DNA from: Tabrizicola sp.
GTDB taxonomy: Bacteria; Pseudomonadota; Alphaproteobacteria; Rhodobacterales; Rhodobacteraceae
Assembly: GCF_030694085.1 (NCBI RefSeq)
Contig: NZ_JAUXZE010000039.1
Coordinates: 248,001 to 312,000, forward strand
Direction of reading: 5' to 3'
Length of the DNA stretch: 64,000 nucleotides
Numbering within the stretch: the first letter of the stretch is position 1; each line of letters opens with the position of its first letter. Below, one piece after another: positions 17,418-28,000 of this stretch. The translations under genes were made by a program, and so were the position numbers. The notes below the pieces were generated by a model. That model was given only the letters and a program-made list of their open reading frames with translations, ran no database searches and was not told the origin of the DNA.

Positions 17418-19282
17418 TGGACCGCAATTTCCTAGCCTATTACGAAGACGAACTGGCCCATATCCGCGAGCTTGCGACAGAGTTTGCGGCACTTCATCCA
17501 ACGGTGGCCCGCAACCTTTCGCTCGACTCGGTGCCGTGCCCCGATCCTTACGTTGAACGCCTGCTGGAGGGTGTCGCCTATCTTTCGGCCCGGACGCGGC
17601 TGAAGATCGATGCGGAAAGCAGCCGCTACGTCCGCAACTTGCTGGATGAGCTTTATCCCGACCTCGTCTGCCCCGCGCCTGCGATGACGATGGCCGTCCT
17701 GCACCCAGGCCCTCAGGTGCAGACCATGCTAGACGGCCACCTCGTGCAGCGCGGCACCCGGTCCATCGCTGCCTTCCGCGAGGGCATTGCCACCCGCGCC
17801 ACCTATGCGACCGCGCAGGACGTGACGCTTTGGCCCATCGCGCTGGAGAAGGTGGACTATTTGCAGGACAAGGGCGCGATGAATTCAGCAGGCCTTGACC
17901 ACGCAGAGGCCGAAGCCGCACTGCGCTTTACGCTGACCCGCGTCGGTCCCGGCTCTTTGGCCGAGCTTAGCCTCGACCGGCTTGACCTCTGGTTCGTGGG
18001 CGGCAGCCGGGGGGGGGCGATCTTCGACGCAATCTTCGGCCACGGCGCCCTTGCCATCGCCCGCGCGCCAAAGGGAAGATCCCTGTCGCTGAAAGGCCCC
18101 TCTCTTGTCGGCATCACCGACCGCGAAGGCCTGTTGCCCCGCGTCCGCCCTTCCTTCGAAGGCTACCGACTGATGCGGGAATATTTCCTGATGCCGGACC
18201 GTTTTCACTACCTGCGGCTTGACGGCCTTAACCCCGCACTTCGTGCGTGCACCACCGGCCCTTGCGAAGTCGTGGTCTACCTTGACGCCGCGCGCCCCGA
18301 GCTTTCGGACATCGCCGCCAAGGACTTCCGCCTTTTTGTCTCGCCGCTGGTCAACCTCTTCGAGAAAGAGTGCAACGTGATCGAGATCGACGGCCGGTCC
18401 GCCGCCCATGTCGTTCACGCCGACCGCACCCGACCGCGGGACTTCGAGATCTACCGCCTGTCGAATGTCGAGGACGCTGACAGCGACGGCCCCGAGGCCA
18501 GAGTCGAACCACTGTATTCGGTTGGTCAGCACCGCGGGTCCGGCCTTGTCTATACCACCGAACGCCGGCCACGTCGGCCAGGAGAGGACGAGATCAGACG
18601 CGGCCAGACCCGCACCAGTTACACGGGCGATGATCTGTTCCTGTCGATCGCGCGGCCTTCAGATGTGACGGTGACCAAAGCGATCCGCCGCCTGGACATT
18701 CGCGCGCTTTGCACCAACCGTGACCTGCCAATCCTGGACGACAGCCCGAAGCTTTCACTGGAAACCGGCGACCCGGTCGGGCGGATCGAACTGATCGCCC
18801 CCTTCCGCCGTCCGCGCTCTTCGGTCGCCGCGGCGCTGCCGAACATCGTGTCTGGCGGGGAAAGCCAGCTTGACGACCTTGCCTGGCGGCTGGTGGCGCA
18901 GCTGTCGCTCAACCACCTTTCCCTCGCCGAACCAGGCCAGGACGCAGAGCCACTGCGCGCCATGCTGGACCTTTACGCCGGGCGCGGAGACCCCGCGATG
19001 GCCCGGCACGCCCGGTCGATCACCCGCGTCCGATCGCGCCAGGTGGTCGAGCGCCTGGGTATTCCCGGCCCGATCTGCTTTGGCCACGGGGTCGAGATCA
19101 CGCTGGACGTCGATGAGGCGACGATGGCTGGTGGCTCTACGCTCCTTCTGTCTGCACTTCTAAACCAGCTTTTCGCCCGGAACGCCGCGATAAACTCGTT
19201 CGTGCGGACGAAGACCCATCTCATGCAAAGACAGGAGGATGTGTCGTGGCCGATGACGCCGGGCAACCGCGCCCTGATCTGA
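17414..19282 (+). CDS. tssF: T6SS baseplate protein TssF
   Basis: The product is 622 residues, normal for TssF/VasA. The start MDRNFLAYYEDELAHIRELA, the VERLLEGVAYLSARTRLKID segment and the LYPDLVCPAPAM stretch are signatures. The C-terminal end FVRTKTHLMQRQ is also typical. TssF is the largest wedge subunit and contacts the VgrG hub. It overlaps tssG by 37 bases, so the two proteins are probably translationally coupled. Confidence 0.96.
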   Translation: MMDRNFLAYYEDELAHIRELATEFAALHPTVARNLSLDSVPCPDPYVERLLEGVAYLSARTRLKIDAESSRYVRNLLDELYPDLVCPAPAMTMAVLHPGPQVQTMLDGHLVQRGTRSIAAFREGIATRATYATAQDVTLWPIALEKVDYLQDKGAMNSAGLDHAEAEAALRFTLTRVGPGSLAELSLDRLDLWFVGGSRGGAIFDAIFGHGALAIARAPKGRSLSLKGPSLVGITDREGLLPRVRPSFEGYRLMREYFLMPDRFHYLRLDGLNPALRACTTGPCEVVVYLDAARPELSDIAAKDFRLFVSPLVNLFEKECNVIEIDGRSAAHVVHADRTRPRDFEIYRLSNVEDADSDGPEARVEPLYSVGQHRGSGLVYTTERRPRRPGEDEIRRGQTRTSYTGDDLFLSIARPSDVTVTKAIRRLDIRALCTNRDLPILDDSPKLSLETGDPVGRIELIAPFRRPRSSVAAALPNIVSGGESQLDDLAWRLVAQLSLNHLSLAEPGQDAEPLRAMLDLYAGRGDPAMARHARSITRVRSRQVVERLGIPGPICFGHGVEITLDVDEATMAGGSTLLLSALLNQLFARNAAINSFVRTKTHLMQRQEDVSWPMTPGNRALI

Positions 19283-20274
19283 CCGGAGATGTGCCCGCCC
19301 CTGAAAGCATGGGCTTCTACGAGCTGCTGCGTCGGCTTGAGCGCGACCAGATCCGCTTTGGCCGGTCGGGCGGGCCGTCGAAGGAACCCGCCCGCCTTGG
19401 CCAGCGCGCGCGGCTCACATTCGGCACCCGGGACGTCGCCGGCTTCACCCCCGGCCCGCCACCAAAGGTCGATGTCGAGGTGCTGGGCCTTCTTGGCCCC
19501 GAGGGGGCGTTGCCGCTGCACATCACCCGCTGGGTGCTTAGCCGTTTGTCCGAACGCTGGTTCAGCGAAGGCACCGATGCCGCTTCGGACACGACATTTC
19601 TTGATTTCTGCAACCTCTTGCAGCACAGGATGCTGGCGCTTTACTGGCGCTCCTGGGCGGATGCCCGCCCCGAGGTGCAGATCGAACATGGTCCCGCAGG
19701 CCGGGTGCAGGCCCTGGTCGAGGCGCTGGCGGGGGTGGCCCTGCCCGGCACCAAGCCCAAGCTTTCCGACGCCCAGACCCGGCTGAAACTTCGCCACGCC
19801 ACCGCACTGGGCCGTCAAGTCCACAGCGTCGAGCGACTGACAGCCTATCTGGGGGATGTGCTGGAGGCCCCTGTCAGCCTGGTCGAGTTCCTTGGCACCT
19901 GGACCCATATTCCGCCCCGCCTGCAGTCCCGCCTTGGTCGGCAGCATGCCCAGCTTGGCCGCTCTGCCGTGGTTGGCGCGCGCAGCTTCCAGCGCCAGAC
20001 GCTGGTCGAGCTTCGGGTTGGCCCGCTGCCGCTGGCCCGCTTCACAGAATTCCTCGGCGACCCGGAGCTCATCGCGCGCCTGCGCCACGCGATCCGGCAT
20101 GCGATGGGTCGAGAGCTTGAGTTCGACCTGCGCCTTATCCTGGCAAGGGACCAGATACCCGACACCCGACTGGGTCATAGCCAGCTTGGCCGAACGGCCT
20201 GGCTTTCGCCAAATCGCCAACAGGACGCCGACGACCTCCGCCTCTACAGCGTTGCGCAAGTGGAGGCTGCATGA
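19246..20274 (+). CDS. tssG: T6SS baseplate protein TssG
   Basis: The product is 342 residues. The block FYELLRRLERDQIRFGRSG near residue 24 and a LLGPEGALPLHITRW motif identify TssG (VasB/ImpH). The start is a GTG at 19246, preceded seven bases upstream by AGGAGG at 19233-19238, inside the end of tssF. TssG pairs with two TssF copies in the baseplate wedge. It overlaps the FHA gene by 4 bases. Confidence 0.94.
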   Translation: MADDAGQPRPDLTGDVPAPESMGFYELLRRLERDQIRFGRSGGPSKEPARLGQRARLTFGTRDVAGFTPGPPPKVDVEVLGLLGPEGALPLHITRWVLSRLSERWFSEGTDAASDTTFLDFCNLLQHRMLALYWRSWADARPEVQIEHGPAGRVQALVEALAGVALPGTKPKLSDAQTRLKLRHATALGRQVHSVERLTAYLGDVLEAPVSLVEFLGTWTHIPPRLQSRLGRQHAQLGRSAVVGARSFQRQTLVELRVGPLPLARFTEFLGDPELIARLRHAIRHAMGRELEFDLRLILARDQIPDTRLGHSQLGRTAWLSPNRQQDADDLRLYSVAQVEAA

Positions 20275-21776
20275 CCCTTCGCCTTGTGATCGAACACAGC
20301 CCCCACCCTCAGGACCGACGCGAGATGCGCCATCCCGGGGGCGAATTCTCCATCGGACGCGGGGCCGAATGTTCGTGGCAGTTGAACGACCCCGATATGT
20401 ATGTGTCGCGCAAGCACTGCGTGATAACCGGCGAGGCGGGGCAGTTCATCGTGACCGACGCCAGCCGAGGCGGGCTTTTCATCGATGGCAAGGACCAACC
20501 GCTTGGCCCCGGCAATGCCGCTCGGCTGGAAACCGGGATGCGCCTGCGGCTTGGCGACACTGTGATCAAGGTCGAGATAGAGGCTGCCGCCCCGGCGGCC
20601 ACGCCCCGTACTCAGGCCCCGGCGCAGCGGCAGATGACGCATGACGACTTCTTTTCGCAGGCCGTGGCTCCACCGTCGCCTGTCAATCGCCCGCAGGACC
20701 TCCCAACGCCTTTCGACACTGGTCCGACCGACGCCCGCCGCTACGACCCGGCGCCCGACCGTGCTGCACCACCGCCCTTGTTCGATGACCCTTTCACTCT
20801 TGACAGGTCTGTGGCCCCCCGCCCCGCGGGCAGCGTTCCCGAACCCATTGCCCCGCGCAAGGACGACTTCGGCTTCGGTTCGTTCTTCGACGAACCCAGT
20901 AGCCCGAAACCGTCAGAGCCCGTGTCAGCAGCGCCACCCCCTTCAACCGAGGACTGGTGGGCCATGCCGCCCCCTGCTCCTTCCACCGATCCGCCCCAAC
21001 GGCCACCCGAGCCGCTAAACCTCGTTGCCGAGGCGCCCGGTGTAACGCCGGTCGCGGAACCGGCCGCATCTCCCGTCATCGACACCGAAAATCGCACCCG
21101 CCAGCGGGGCGACCCGGCCCCATCACCGGCGCAGGCCGCATCGCCAGTCGCCTCACCAGGAGCGGCCGCAGTCGCGCGCCCTGTCGGGTCCGATTCCGCC
21201 CTCCGAGATGCGTTCTTCCGCGGTCTCGGCCTTGACCCGTCTACCGTCACCGACCCGGAGGCCGAAATGGAGGCGATGGGTCAGCGATTCCGCCTGCTTG
21301 TGGAAGGCTTGATGCTGATGCTTCGGACCCGCGCCAAGGAAAAGCAGAACGCCCGCGTGGCGCAGACAGTGATCAGCAACTCTGACGTCAACCCGTTGAA
21401 ATTCCTTGCATCCACCGACGAGGCCATTGCGGCGTTGGTCAGCCCAAAGGGCCCCGGCTACCTTGACCCCGACACCGCGATCAACGGTGCTTTCCGCGAT
21501 CTTGCTGACCATCAGGTCCGGTCCTGGGTCGGTGTGCAGTCAGCGCTGCGCAGGATGATCGACAGGTTCGATCCGGCGGCAGTCGAGAAAGATCTTGAGG
21601 ATTTGGGGATGCTCGAGTCCCTTCTTTCCGGTGGCCGCAACGCCAAGCTCTGGAAGGCCTATACCGACCGCTACAAGGACATCGCCCGCGCTGCCGAGGA
21701 CAGGTTTCTGGGCGAAGTGGGCGCTGATTTCCGCACCGCATATGAAGGCAACAGGGAGAAGACCAATGACCAATGA
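20271..21776 (+). CDS. fha: T6SS FHA-domain protein (TagH/Fha)
   Basis: The product is 501 residues. Residues about 20-100 form an FHA domain with FSIGR at 26-30 and VSRKH at 45-49, the phosphothreonine pocket. A Pro-rich disordered linker spans about 120-300. The last 180 residues are the type VI FHA C-terminal domain (FRGLGLDPSTV to DFRTAYEG). In T6SS loci with PpkA and PppA, this protein is the phosphorylated relay that promotes assembly; both enzymes are present here. tssJ starts 11 bases before its stop. Confidence 0.94.
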   Translation: MTLRLVIEHSPHPQDRREMRHPGGEFSIGRGAECSWQLNDPDMYVSRKHCVITGEAGQFIVTDASRGGLFIDGKDQPLGPGNAARLETGMRLRLGDTVIKVEIEAAAPAATPRTQAPAQRQMTHDDFFSQAVAPPSPVNRPQDLPTPFDTGPTDARRYDPAPDRAAPPPLFDDPFTLDRSVAPRPAGSVPEPIAPRKDDFGFGSFFDEPSSPKPSEPVSAAPPPSTEDWWAMPPPAPSTDPPQRPPEPLNLVAEAPGVTPVAEPAASPVIDTENRTRQRGDPAPSPAQAASPVASPGAAAVARPVGSDSALRDAFFRGLGLDPSTVTDPEAEMEAMGQRFRLLVEGLMLMLRTRAKEKQNARVAQTVISNSDVNPLKFLASTDEAIAALVSPKGPGYLDPDTAINGAFRDLADHQVRSWVGVQSALRRMIDRFDPAAVEKDLEDLGMLESLLSGGRNAKLWKAYTDRYKDIARAAEDRFLGEVGADFRTAYEGNREKTNDQ

Positions 21777-22224
21777 GTTTCCACGCCGTGCCTTTCTGAT
21801 CGGCGGCAGCGCCGTCCTGCTGGTGGCCTGCGCCCCCTCAGGCCCCGGATCGGTGACCATCGTTGCGCAAGGGGCGGCTGGGATGAACCCAGGCCCGGAC
21901 GGAGCCGACCGACCCTTGACGCTTCAAGTTCTGCAACTGCGCGGCTCGGGCGCCTTCGACGGGGCAGATTTCTTCGGACTTCAGAACGCCTCGGCCACGC
22001 TGGGTGGTGATCTTGTCAAGGCCGACACGATAACGCTTGCGCCCGGTGGCAAGGTCACGAAGACCGTAGCACTTGAGGCGACGACCGCGATGATCGCCGT
22101 CGTCGCTGGGTTCCGCGACCCGGCGGGCAAGCAGTTCCGTGCGAAGTCCTCGGTCTCGCCGACCGACGCGGTCACCTTCGCGCTTGACGTGACCGCCAGC
22201 GGGATCAAGCTGACGCCGATGTGA
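21766..22224 (+). CDS. tssJ: T6SS outer-membrane lipoprotein TssJ
   Basis: The product is 152 residues. The N-terminus has two Arg (7-8), a hydrophobic stretch and a lipobox LVAC with the lipidated Cys at 22, so it is an outer-membrane lipoprotein; the twin Arg suggests possible Tat export. The mature part is a small beta sandwich with LTLQVLQLRGSGAFDGADFF, typical of TssJ, which binds the periplasmic end of TssM. The ATG at 21766 lies within the end of the fha gene; upstream sequence in this frame belongs to that gene. Confidence 0.92.
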   Translation: MTNEFPRRAFLIGGSAVLLVACAPSGPGSVTIVAQGAAGMNPGPDGADRPLTLQVLQLRGSGAFDGADFFGLQNASATLGGDLVKADTITLAPGGKVTKTVALEATTAMIAVVAGFRDPAGKQFRAKSSVSPTDAVTFALDVTASGIKLTPM

Positions 22225-22257
22225 CCCCTTGGGTGCATGCAGGAGCAGGACAGAAGA

Positions 22258-23589
22258 ATGAGCGACAAGAACAAGGTTGTCTGGTCCGAGGGGCTGTTCC
22301 TGCGCACCCAGCACCTGCAGCAGCAGGACCGCTATACCGAGGGTCTGGTGCGCGGCGCGCTTCAGGCCGCACCCATGCAGGCCTGGGGATTCCGGTCGCT
22401 GACGCTGGACAAGCCCGCACTGGATGCAGGCCGCGTCGCAATCGCCTCGGCCACGGGGATTTTCCCCGACGGGACGCCCTTCGCGATCCCCGACACCATG
22501 TCCGCCCCGGCCCCGGTGCCGATCAGGGTCGATATGGCCGGACTCGTGGCGCTGGCCATCCCAATCGAACGCCCCGGCGCCGCCACCATCGACCCTGCCC
22601 ATGCCGACCCCGCAGGCTCGCGCTACCAAGGTGTGATCCAGACGGTCCGCGACGCTGTCCGGGGAGGTGCGGAACCCGAAGAGCTTGAGGTTGCCCGTCT
22701 GTCGGCGCGCCTGATCCTGCCGGGAGAGGACGCGGCGGGATATGTCGCTCTTCCCATCGCGCGGGTCGACGGTCTTCGCGCCGAAGGTTCGGTCGCCCTG
22801 TCCGAGGGCTACCTCGCCCCTGCCCTTTGCCTTGCCGCCAATCCCTGGTATGCGGGCCTTTCGCAAGAGGTTGTCACAGGCCTTGACCGCATCGCCGAGG
22901 CGCATGGCAAGCTGGTCCTTGGCGGCGCGGGCCGGTCGATCGAAAACCTGCTTCTTCTGGAACTCGCCAACTCTGCCCGCCCGCGGGTGGCGCACATGCT
23001 GGCGCAGAACCTGCACCACCCGTCGGAATTCTTCATGGAATTGGCGGGGCTTGCCGGACGGATGGCGACTTATGGCTCGTCCTCGCGTCGCCTTTCGGAC
23101 CTTCCCGCCTACGACCACCTCGATCCACAACCGGCCTTCGCGGCCTTGGCCGACACGTTGCGTTCCTTGATGCTGTCGCTGCGGCACGTCGAGCCGAAGT
23201 CGCGCGCGCTTCAGGTCGCCCGCCACGCCCAGAACATCTGGAAAGTTCGCATCGACAACCCCGACCTCCTCAAGACCAGCCGCATCGTCCTGCGCATCGG
23301 GTCCGAGATGTCGGACGAGAGCCTCCGCCGCATCTTTGTCAGTCAGGCCACTGTTGGGGCCGCCGATGCCTTCGAGAAGCTGTGGAAATCCCGCCTGCCG
23401 GGGATTCCGCTGAAGCCGCTTCACTCCCAGCCGCGCGAGATCCCCTATGATGGCGAGCGACTGTGCCTGGAGCTTGACCAGAAGTCCGAACATTTTGTCC
23501 AGCTTGTCGACGCGCCCGGTTTCGTAATCGGCGTATCAGGGGCATTGGACCGTGAACCCGAAATAGACTGCTATGCCGTAAGCCGATGA
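22258..23589 (+). CDS. tssK: T6SS baseplate protein TssK
   Basis: The product is 443 residues and begins MSDKNKVVWSEGLFLRTQHL, the TssK (VasE/ImpJ) hallmark; WGFRSLTLDKPALDAGRV follows as expected. TssK links the baseplate to the TssL/TssM membrane complex. An alternative in-frame ATG at 22237 would add seven residues, but family homology begins at MSDKNK. It overlaps tssL by 4 bases. Confidence 0.96.
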   Translation: MSDKNKVVWSEGLFLRTQHLQQQDRYTEGLVRGALQAAPMQAWGFRSLTLDKPALDAGRVAIASATGIFPDGTPFAIPDTMSAPAPVPIRVDMAGLVALAIPIERPGAATIDPAHADPAGSRYQGVIQTVRDAVRGGAEPEELEVARLSARLILPGEDAAGYVALPIARVDGLRAEGSVALSEGYLAPALCLAANPWYAGLSQEVVTGLDRIAEAHGKLVLGGAGRSIENLLLLELANSARPRVAHMLAQNLHHPSEFFMELAGLAGRMATYGSSSRRLSDLPAYDHLDPQPAFAALADTLRSLMLSLRHVEPKSRALQVARHAQNIWKVRIDNPDLLKTSRIVLRIGSEMSDESLRRIFVSQATVGAADAFEKLWKSRLPGIPLKPLHSQPREIPYDGERLCLELDQKSEHFVQLVDAPGFVIGVSGALDREPEIDCYAVSR

Positions 23590-25076
23590 GCGATCCAGAC
23601 GATCCCTTTGGTCTTTCCAATGACGCCGGGCGCACCCGCATCCGGCCGGTGAAATCTGGCACGCCCGCCACCAGTCCGCAGCCTCCGACCTTTGGGGCCG
23701 AGCGGCCCCAGCCCCCGCAGGCTTATGGCGGGCAAGGTTCCGGCGGCCAGGACTACGGCGGTCAGTCTTCCTTTGGGCGGCAAGGCTACGGTAGCCAGTC
23801 CGGCAGCTTCGGCACCCCGCCGCAGGATTACGGCCAGCGCGCCCCGAAACCCCGCCTGACCCGCGCGAATCCCAACCCGCTGATCGTTGCCTTCGCCTCG
23901 CTTCTGGAACTCGCGCCCGAACTGGAGCGCGCCATGCCCCCGGCCAATGCGGAAGGCTTGCGGTTGCGGGTGCAGGAAAACCTGATCGACGCCCGCGACA
24001 GCGCTGTCGGCATGGGCGTCCCCATGACCCGCGCCAATCAGGCCGCCTGGTTCGTCGCCGCGCTGATCGACGACATCGCCCTGAACACCCCCTGGGGCGG
24101 TCATTCCAGCTGGCCGCATCAGCCCCTGGTCGTAGGTCTGTCGGGCGAAGTGGATGCCGGGACCAAGTTCTTCGATCGGCTGGAAGAGCTTCTGCGTTAT
24201 CCCAACCGCGACCCGGAGATGCTGGAGCTGGGTTTCCACTGCCTGAACCTGGGTTTCCGCGGAAAATACCGGATCGATGGCCGCACAGGTGAAGCCGCCC
24301 TTCTTGCCATGCGTTCTGCTATTGCCCGTGCGATCCGCAACCCGGAAGCCGAAGCCGCAGAGCTTTCCCCCCACTGGAAGGGCGTCATCGCACCGGACGA
24401 AAAGCCGCGTTTCGCAGTGCCGCTCTGGACCATCGGCCTTGCTGCAGTCGCCGTCATCTCGGCGATCTACATCGGCCTCGGCATCCAGCTGTCCAACAAG
24501 TCCACACAGCTTTACGCGCTTGCCCGCCTGCTTCCGCCCCCAGAACGGGCCGAAATATTCCGCCCGGTCCGCACCAACGCCGAACCCGCCGCGCCCGAGA
24601 TCAAGATCGAACCGGTGGTATTGGAACTTGTCCCCGCCTGTCTGGCGAAAGCCCCCACCGACACCGCCGCAGCCCTTTCGGGCCGCGACGATGTGGGCCT
24701 GGCCTACCTGACCCTGCGGGGGTCGAACCCCGAGGTGTTCCGCAGCGCCAAGGCCGACATCAATGACGTCTACGGCCCCCTCGTTGCCGCCTTGGCCCAG
24801 TGCATCACCGAAAACATAGAGGTCATCGGCAAGGTCACAGTGATTGGCCACACCGACAGCGTTCCGGTCCAGGCCTCAAACCCCTTCGCCTCGAACCAGG
24901 GGCTCTCCGAGGCCCGCGCCAAGACAATTGCCGACCTTCTGACCGCATCAGGAGTCCCGGTGGAGCTTCTGGCTGCCGAAGGGCGCGCGGACAGCGAACC
25001 CGTGGGCGACAACGGCACCAAAGTGGGCCGGGCCGAGAACCGCCGCATCGAGATCAAGATCGAGAAGAAGCTTTGA
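23586..25076 (+). CDS. tssL: T6SS inner-membrane protein TssL with OmpA domain
   Basis: The product is 496 residues. After a low-complexity N-terminus rich in Gly, Gln, Ser and Tyr (about 40-85) comes the cytoplasmic DotU domain (about 95-265, with AALIDDIALNTPWGGHSSW), one membrane segment (about 277-300) and a periplasmic OmpA-like peptidoglycan-binding domain (about 380-496, GHTDSVPV and NRRIEIKIEKKL). This extended TssL anchors the membrane complex to the cell wall by itself. Its stop overlaps the first base of the tssM ATG. The Gly/Gln/Tyr repeat region resembles prion-like segments and is not a usual part of TssL. Confidence 0.96.
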   Translation: MSDPDDPFGLSNDAGRTRIRPVKSGTPATSPQPPTFGAERPQPPQAYGGQGSGGQDYGGQSSFGRQGYGSQSGSFGTPPQDYGQRAPKPRLTRANPNPLIVAFASLLELAPELERAMPPANAEGLRLRVQENLIDARDSAVGMGVPMTRANQAAWFVAALIDDIALNTPWGGHSSWPHQPLVVGLSGEVDAGTKFFDRLEELLRYPNRDPEMLELGFHCLNLGFRGKYRIDGRTGEAALLAMRSAIARAIRNPEAEAAELSPHWKGVIAPDEKPRFAVPLWTIGLAAVAVISAIYIGLGIQLSNKSTQLYALARLLPPPERAEIFRPVRTNAEPAAPEIKIEPVVLELVPACLAKAPTDTAAALSGRDDVGLAYLTLRGSNPEVFRSAKADINDVYGPLVAALAQCITENIEVIGKVTVIGHTDSVPVQASNPFASNQGLSEARAKTIADLLTASGVPVELLAAEGRADSEPVGDNGTKVGRAENRRIEIKIEKKL

Positions 25077-28000
25077 TGAAATTCCTGAAAGCCATCTTCC
25101 GGTTCCTCTTCTCGCGCCGATTGTGGACGTTCATCGGTGTCGTCCTTCTTTGCGCGCTGATCTGGCTGTTCGGTCCGCTGGTGTCGGTCGGCGACATGGC
25201 CCCACTGGCCGATGACCTGGTGCGGATGATCGTCATCGCCGTCATCCTGATCTTCTGGCTCTTCTCCCTTCTTCTCGCGCAGTTGGGGGCCGCCAAGAAG
25301 AACCAACTTTTCGTCACCGAACTTGCCGCCCCCGAACGCCCCAAGGTCTCGCTCCCCGGCGAGGCCAACGTGGCCGAGATCAACACCAAGTTTGCCTCGG
25401 TCCTGACCGAAATGAAGCGCTCCAAGCTGGGCGGCAAGAAGTTCCTGCGTGACATGCCTTGGTACGTGATCATCGGCCCCCCCGGCAGCGGCAAGACCAC
25501 CGCGCTGCGCCAGTCCGGCCTGCACTTCCCCATCGACCTGTCCGATGACCTGAAGGGCGTCGGCGGGACGCGAAACTGTGACTGGTTCTTCACCGAAGAC
25601 GCTGTTCTGGTCGACACAGCCGGACGCTATGTCCAGCAACAAAGCGACCCCGAGATCGACTCGGCCGAGTGGCTTGGCTTCCTTGACATGCTGAAGAAGC
25701 ACCGGGGAAAGCGGGCGCTTAACGGCGTGATCCTGACGCTTAGTCTAAAGGAACTCCTTGCCGGAGAAGCGGCGGTCCGCGAGCATGGCCGGGAAATCCG
25801 CAAACGCCTCGCCGAACTCCGCGAACGCCTGCAGATCCAGCTGCCGGTCTACCTGATGCTGACCAAGGTCGACCTCGTGCCCGGCTTTGAAGCGTTCTTT
25901 GGGTCGCTGCCTACCAAGGATCGCGAACAGGTTTGGGGCGCTACCTTGCCCACCGACGCCCGCATTGACCGCACCACCATCGAACGCGAGATGAAGGCGC
26001 TGCTGGCGAACCTGGAAACCCGCCTCACCTCGCGCATGGCCGAGGATGTACCTCTGGAGCAGCGGGCAGAGGTCTTCCGCTTCCCTGCCCAGGTCGAACG
26101 CCTGGAAGCGCCGCTCAAGATCCTCATCGACACCGTTTTCGGCGAAAGCCGGTATGAGGAAAGCCCCTGGCTGCGCGGCTTCTACCTGACCTCCGCGACC
26201 CAGGAAGGCTCGCCCATCGACCGACTGGTGGGCGAACTCGCCGGGTCCTTCGGACTGAACGCCGACAGCCAGACCCGTCGACCCTTCGGCGAGAAGCGCT
26301 CTTATTTCCTGCGCAACATGCTGACCGACCTCATCTTCCCTGAGGCCGGCCTTGGCACGTTCGATGCCGCCGCCGAGGAACGCCGGAAATGGATCTGGCG
26401 CGGCTCCATCGCCGGGGCGTCCCTGGTCACGCTCCTTGCAGGTCTCTTGTTCCTGTTCAGTTTCCTGCGCTATTCCGGCGGCATCGACGATCAGGAGCGT
26501 CTGCTGGCCGACCTTTCCGGCCGCCTGGCCAACGTGGCCGCCCGTCAGGCCCCGACCGACCCGCTGGACCTGGAACTGGCGCTGGAAGGCGTGACCGAAG
26601 TCAGGGCAGCCGCGACCGACGTCCCGACCTCGCCCCTGACCTACATCGGCCCCACTGCGCGGTCGGAACTGGCCGAGGCGCAGCGCATCGCCTATGACCG
26701 CAGCCTGCGCAACATCCTGGACCCCCGGATGGTGGCGGTCCTGGAAGCGACGATGTGGCGCCAGATCCGCGACCCGGAATACCTTCTGGGCGCGCTGAAG
26801 GTCTATTACATGATGACCGGACTTGCTCCCTACGACCGCGACTTCGCGGCCCAATGGTGGCAGGACCAGCTGCCGCTTCACTCTCCCATTGACCCCTTCC
26901 CGACCGAGGCCGCGCTGGAACACCAGCTGGCAGCTATCGACCGCATGGGATCGGAAGAACAGAAGATCGCGCCCGACACCGCTCTCGTCCAGCAGGCGCT
27001 GCAATCCATCTGCACCATCCCGCTGGCCGCCCGCGCCTATTCCGCGCTGATCTCCGACCCCGCAGTCACCGCTCTGCCGGAATGGATCCCGGCGGAAAAG
27101 GCAGGCCCCAACGCTATCCGAGTTCTGACCCGGATCTCGGAAAGGACCCTCCGCGTCGGTCTGCCCGGAGCGTTCACCTACACTGGTTTCCACACCACCG
27201 TCCTTCCCCTGATCCCCGAGGTCGCCGCAACTGCCGCCCTGGACCAGCAGGTCTTTGCCGGCGGCTGCGCCGAAAGCTCCGACGCCTCGGTCGCTACGTT
27301 GGAGGCCGACATCCTCAAACTCTACCAGGACGATTTCATCGCCCAGTGGAACGGCTTTCTGCGTGATATCCGCCTGGCACCGATCACAGACCTGCCCACT
27401 GCCACCGCGAACATGAAGGACCTCGCCAGCCCGGACAGCACCCTCCGCCGTCTCGTCCGCGCCGTGGTGGACGAGGTCGACCTGACCCGGGTTATCCCCG
27501 AAGAGGAAGGCGCGAACACTGACGCGCTGGCCAAGAAGGCGGTCTCCAAGCTGGGCAAGGTCGGCAAGCTTCTGAAGGCGGGCAGCAAGCTTGCCACTTC
27601 CACCGGCGGAACTGCGGACGGCCCGCCCCCCGGCACCGACATCGCCCTTCAATTCGCACCGCTCAAGGCTGCGATCGAGGAAGTCGATGGCCTGCCGCCG
27701 CTACTGGACGATGTCGGCCTGCAACTCGACGGTCTGGCCAAGGAACTGGCCAGCGCGATGAACTCGCCTGACCCCGAAGCGACCCTGCTTGCCCGCGGCG
27801 GCCTGGGAGAGCTGACCGGGGCCGTCGCCAATGCCGCCAAGGCGCTGCCTGATCCGCTGGATGACTGGGTCGCGGGCATCGCCGGCGACACCATCGCCGT
27901 AACGCGGGACGCGGTGATCTCTCAGCTTAACGACCGCTGGCGCGCCGATGTCTACGACTTCTGCATCAAGGCAACCCAGGGCCGCTATCCCTTCGACGAA

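Noticed and set aside
14108..19282. Phage tail or prophage region
   Set aside because: Tail-like genes (sheath, tube, baseplate) belong to a T6SS; no capsid, terminase, integrase or lysis genes are present.
25745..27652. Long open frame on the minus strand inside tssM
   Set aside because: Antisense shadow of a clear tssM reading frame; Gly/Arg/Gln-rich with no domain.
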